From a bacterium (lineage in GTDB: Bacteria > Krumholzibacteriota > Krumholzibacteriia > LZORAL124-64-63), in assembly GCA_030591105.1 (NCBI GenBank), contig JAUVBS010000082.1, positions 1-7,872 of the forward strand: a stretch of 7,872 bases of DNA, read 5' to 3'. The translations under genes and the position numbers were made by a program. The notes beneath the pieces are model-generated. The model was not told the origin of the DNA. It saw only the letters and a list, made by a program, of their open reading frames with translations, and ran no database searches. Positions within the stretch are counted from its first letter, which is position 1; every line of letters begins with the position of its first letter. Below, in pieces: positions 6,150 through 7,872 of this stretch.

Positions 6150-7436
6150 ATGAGATATGCGAAGTGTAATACCGGCCGGAATGGCCGTCTCGACAGCGAC
6201 CAATGCGCCACCGCCACACCACCACTAACGGCGATCTGGACCGCCCTGATCTCGGCCGTCGCCATGGTCGCGGTGGTCTGTAGTGCCGTCGCCGCCGTAC
6301 CGACAGTCGACAACGGACCGGAGCCACGGGATGGGTTGCGCGAGGCGAAACTCACCGAGCTGTGGCGCGCCGGCGGCGAGGACGACGAGATCTTCTTCGG
6401 CTACGTCGCGGCGGTACGGACCGACGCACAGGGCGGTCTGTACATCCTCGACCAGCAGCAATCGGAGATCCAGGTTTACGCCACCGACGGCACCCATCTG
6501 CGTACCGTCGGGCGCGAAGGCGAGGGTCCCGGCGAGTTCCGCGGCCCCAACGACATGTTCCTGCTCCCGGACGGTACCGTCTGCGTCTTGCAGGGGTTTC
6601 CCGGTAACATCGTCAAGCTCACAGCGGACGGAACGCCGGCGGGCCAGAGTACCTTCGACAGCGGCGGCGGCAACGAGCAGGGCCAATTCGGCGTTCTGGT
6701 CGCCGGTCGTGCCGTGGGCGACGGCATGGTGCTGGCCGGTATCCAGATGACCATCGGTGGCGCCGTCAGCGAACAGACCTATTTCCTGTCGCGCTGCCGC
6801 GTCGATGGCGTCCAGACCCGGGTACTGATCGAGAAGAAACACGTGATCGATTACAGCGACTTCCGGCTCGATGAACAGAAAATGGACTTCGTTTGGAGTC
6901 GCTTCGCCATCGGACCGGAGGGGCGAATTTACCTGGCTCCGGAACGTAACGTCTACTCGGTACAGGTCTTCAGCCCCGACGGCACACTCGAGCGCGTCAT
7001 TCGTCGCGAGTACAGCCCTGTCGCCCGCACCAAGGAGCAGAGCGAGATCCAACGCCGGACCATCGAAGGTGTGGGCGCCTATTACCCGGTCCCGCCCCGT
7101 CAGATCACCATCGAGCCGACCGCCCCGGACATCGGCGGTATGTTCGTCGACGACCAACGGCAGTTGTGGGTCATCTCCAGCCTCGGCCTGCGTGACCGTG
7201 CGGCCGGAGTATTCGTCGTCGCGGACGTCTTCGCTCCTGACGGCGTGTTCGTCGAGCAGGTAGCGATCCTGGCTCCGGGCGACCCGGAGCGAGACTCGTT
7301 CTACCTGCTGGGCGACGGCCGGGTGGTGGTGGTGACCGGAGCACTCGACGCCTTCTTGAACCAACAGGCGGTCGCAGCGGATGAGACAGAAGAAGAGTCC
7401 GAGCCACTCGAGGTCATCTGCTATCGTATGCAGTGA
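6150..7436 (+). CDS. Secreted 6-bladed beta-propeller protein (NHL-like), copy 2
   Basis: The 428-residue product is a paralogue of the propeller at 3904-5184. Matching blocks in the same order are L-W-R-A-G-G-E-D-D-E-I-F-F-G at 71-84, Y-I-L-D-Q-Q-Q-S-E-I-Q-V-Y at 98-110, R-E-G-E-G-P-G-E-F at 122-130, L-L-P-D-G-T at 138-143, K-M-D-F-V-W-S-R at 244-251, V-F-S-P-D-G-T-L-E-R-V-I at 273-284, V-F-A-P-D-G-V-F-V-E-Q-V at 360-371, and an acidic stretch before E-V-I-C-Y-R-M-Q at the end. The hydrophobic signal segment spans about 26-50 (cleavage perhaps at A-A-V-P or C-S-A-V-A-A), preceded by a long 25-residue polar leader. The middle (about 165-230) and the region 285-325 differ most from copy 1, so the ligand face may have changed. 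It has its own upstream gap and may be transcribed separately from copy 1 and mtfA. Fold confident, role unknown. Confidence 0.82.
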   Translation: MRYAKCNTGRNGRLDSDQCATATPPLTAIWTALISAVAMVAVVCSAVAAVPTVDNGPEPRDGLREAKLTELWRAGGEDDEIFFGYVAAVRTDAQGGLYILDQQQSEIQVYATDGTHLRTVGREGEGPGEFRGPNDMFLLPDGTVCVLQGFPGNIVKLTADGTPAGQSTFDSGGGNEQGQFGVLVAGRAVGDGMVLAGIQMTIGGAVSEQTYFLSRCRVDGVQTRVLIEKKHVIDYSDFRLDEQKMDFVWSRFAIGPEGRIYLAPERNVYSVQVFSPDGTLERVIRREYSPVARTKEQSEIQRRTIEGVGAYYPVPPRQITIEPTAPDIGGMFVDDQRQLWVISSLGLRDRAAGVFVVADVFAPDGVFVEQVAILAPGDPERDSFYLLGDGRVVVVTGALDAFLNQQAVAADETEEESEPLEVICYRMQ

Positions 7437-7598
7437 CGGCCATCGCCGGCATTGACGGCGCCGGGACATTCGGTGCACGGTAGAGCAACGCGAAGCCCCT
7501 TGGTGAACAGGTAACTCTGGCGTCCGGTAGCGACGCTGAAGTGCAGACCGGTAAGCGACGAACGGCCGGCGGCGGCACTGCGGGCAAGGAAGGTCCTC
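7437..7598 (+). other. Intergenic gap before the lipoprotein gene with an imperfect direct repeat
   Basis: No gene is supported in these 162 bases on either strand. A small hairpin with 5-base arms (7444-7448 and 7456-7460) follows the propeller stop closely but has no T run, so it is at best a weak terminator. Two near-identical copies of CCGGTA(A)GCGACG lie at 7524-7535 and 7548-7560, 24 bases apart and differing by one inserted A. They could be binding sites for a regulator of the next gene. I find no convincing promoter boxes. Confidence 0.3.
7586..7593 (+). promoter_or_regulatory. Shine-Dalgarno AAGGAAGG supporting the start at 7599
   Basis: The purine run AAGGAAGG ends 5 bases before the ATG at 7599; its AAGGA core is 8 bases away. 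The other in-frame ATGs at 7611 and 7692 lack a comparable site, although the one at 7692 would give a more ordinary lipoprotein signal. The site therefore decides for the longer product. Confidence 0.5.
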
Positions 7599-7872
7599 AT
7601 GGCATTTCCGATGGCGAATTCGATATCAAACCCCGTGGCGAATTCGGCGGAGCGACCGGCGGTAAATCCGCTGGGCGAACCACGCCAACGGATGTGTGAC
7701 GACCGGCGGCCGCCGCGGCGGCCACACCGCGCCGCACTGCTCGGTCTATCGTTCGCAGCACTGCTGATCTGGACGGCAGCCGGTTGCTCCGGCGAACACG
7801 CCGGCGAAGGCAGCGCCGCCGACACCAGCGCCGCCGCCGATACCAGTGGCGGCAACGGCCAACCGACCAAGC
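7599..7872 (+). CDS. Lipoprotein precursor, N-terminal 91 codons only
   Basis: The frame is open from ATG at 7599 to the right edge. Residues 36-44 are Arg/Pro-rich (R-R-P-P-R-R-P-H-R), followed by a hydrophobic core A-A-L-L-G-L-S-F-A-A-L-L-I-W (45-58) and a lipobox T-A-A-G-C with the lipidated Cys at 63. After it comes a low-complexity linker rich in Gly, Ala, Ser, Thr and Asp (about 64-88), typical of a tether between membrane anchor and folded domain. The domain itself is outside the window, so no function can be given. The part before the signal (1-35) contains two A-N-S motifs encoded by an 11-base direct repeat. If translation starts at 7692 instead, the lipidated Cys would be residue 32, a normal length. 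A 149-codon minus-strand frame (7870-7421) covers the same DNA, but the ordered signal, lipobox and linker favour the plus strand. Confidence 0.68.
   Translation, partial: MAFPMANSISNPVANSAERPAVNPLGEPRQRMCDDRRPPRRPHRAALLGLSFAALLIWTAAGCSGEHAGEGSAADTSAAADTSGGNGQPTK
7612..7646 (+). repeat. 11-base direct repeat TGGCGAATTCG, two copies 24 bases apart
   Basis: Exact copies lie at 7612-7622 and 7636-7646. They are in the same reading frame of the lipoprotein gene, where each encodes M/V-A-N-S. The spacing equals that of the imperfect repeat at 7524/7548 just upstream. This may be a small in-frame duplication, or paired binding sites if the true start is at 7692. Confidence 0.45.

Noticed and set aside
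7444..7460. Hairpin CGCCG-N7-CGGCG after propeller copy 2 as a terminator
   Set aside because: The stem is only five pairs and is not followed by a T run; other G/C pairings nearby are equally good.
6225..7478. 417-codon open frame on the minus strand opposite propeller copy 2
   Set aside because: It lies antisense to a gene with a clear family signature. Its translation has no recognisable domain or export signal, and long antisense frames are common in GC-rich coding DNA.
7421..7870. 149-codon minus-strand frame over the right-edge region
   Set aside because: The opposite strand has a strong ribosome site, an Arg-rich signal segment, a lipobox and a tether-like linker in one frame, which is a better explanation. 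The minus frame also overlaps the end of the propeller gene.
1..7872. Defence system, CRISPR array, insertion sequence or tRNA
   Set aside because: I looked for repeat arrays, transposase or nuclease motifs, terminal inverted repeats and cloverleaf-like sequences on both strands and found none.

Overview
The window is GC-rich DNA (I judge it clearly above 60 % GC by eye, not counted). It carries six genes that I can support plus the first codons of a seventh at the left edge. All the large products except one begin with export signals, so this looks like a Gram-negative bacterium with a large secreted or periplasmic proteome. The long 6-bladed beta-propellers with an R-E-G-E-G-P-G-E-F motif, the proteins joining TPR, sugar-binding-like and hydrolase-like parts, and the GHL15-like glycosidase are the kind of content I associate with uncultivated FCB-type lineages (Krumholzibacteriota, Eisenbacteria, Latescibacterota, Gemmatimonadota). 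That placement is inference. There is no rRNA, tRNA, transposase, integrase or CRISPR array in the window.

Layout from left to right. On the minus strand, reading out of the window, are the first 32 codons of a probable carbon-starvation peptide transporter (cstA-like, 98 to 1). Upstream of it in the same direction is an exported GHL15/GH114-like glycosidase (1362 to 151). A 116-base divergent spacer holds a short perfect inverted repeat. The plus strand then carries an exported 755-residue protein (1479-3746) with TPR, CBM9-like, Ig-like and degenerate alpha/beta-hydrolase regions. Next comes a pair of paralogous secreted 6-bladed beta-propeller proteins (3904-5184 and 6150-7436). An M90 metallopeptidase gene, mtfA (5186-5956), sits between them and starts at TTG one base after the stop of the first propeller gene. 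At the right edge a lipoprotein gene begins at 7599 and runs out of the window.

How they may work together. The left side (glycosidase, probable CstA) fits polymer breakdown and carbon-starvation uptake, but nothing in the sequence links the two beyond proximity and shared direction. The right side is a set of exported beta-propellers of unknown ligand with a cytosolic protease coupled translationally to one of them. MtfA in enterobacteria is tied to glucose/PTS control through Mlc, so a loose theme of carbon-source response is possible but unproven. I do not see a clear new defence or mobile system. The most unusual items are the hydrolase domain with Asp at the nucleophile elbow, the propeller/mtfA arrangement, and the long leaders ahead of the signal sequences.
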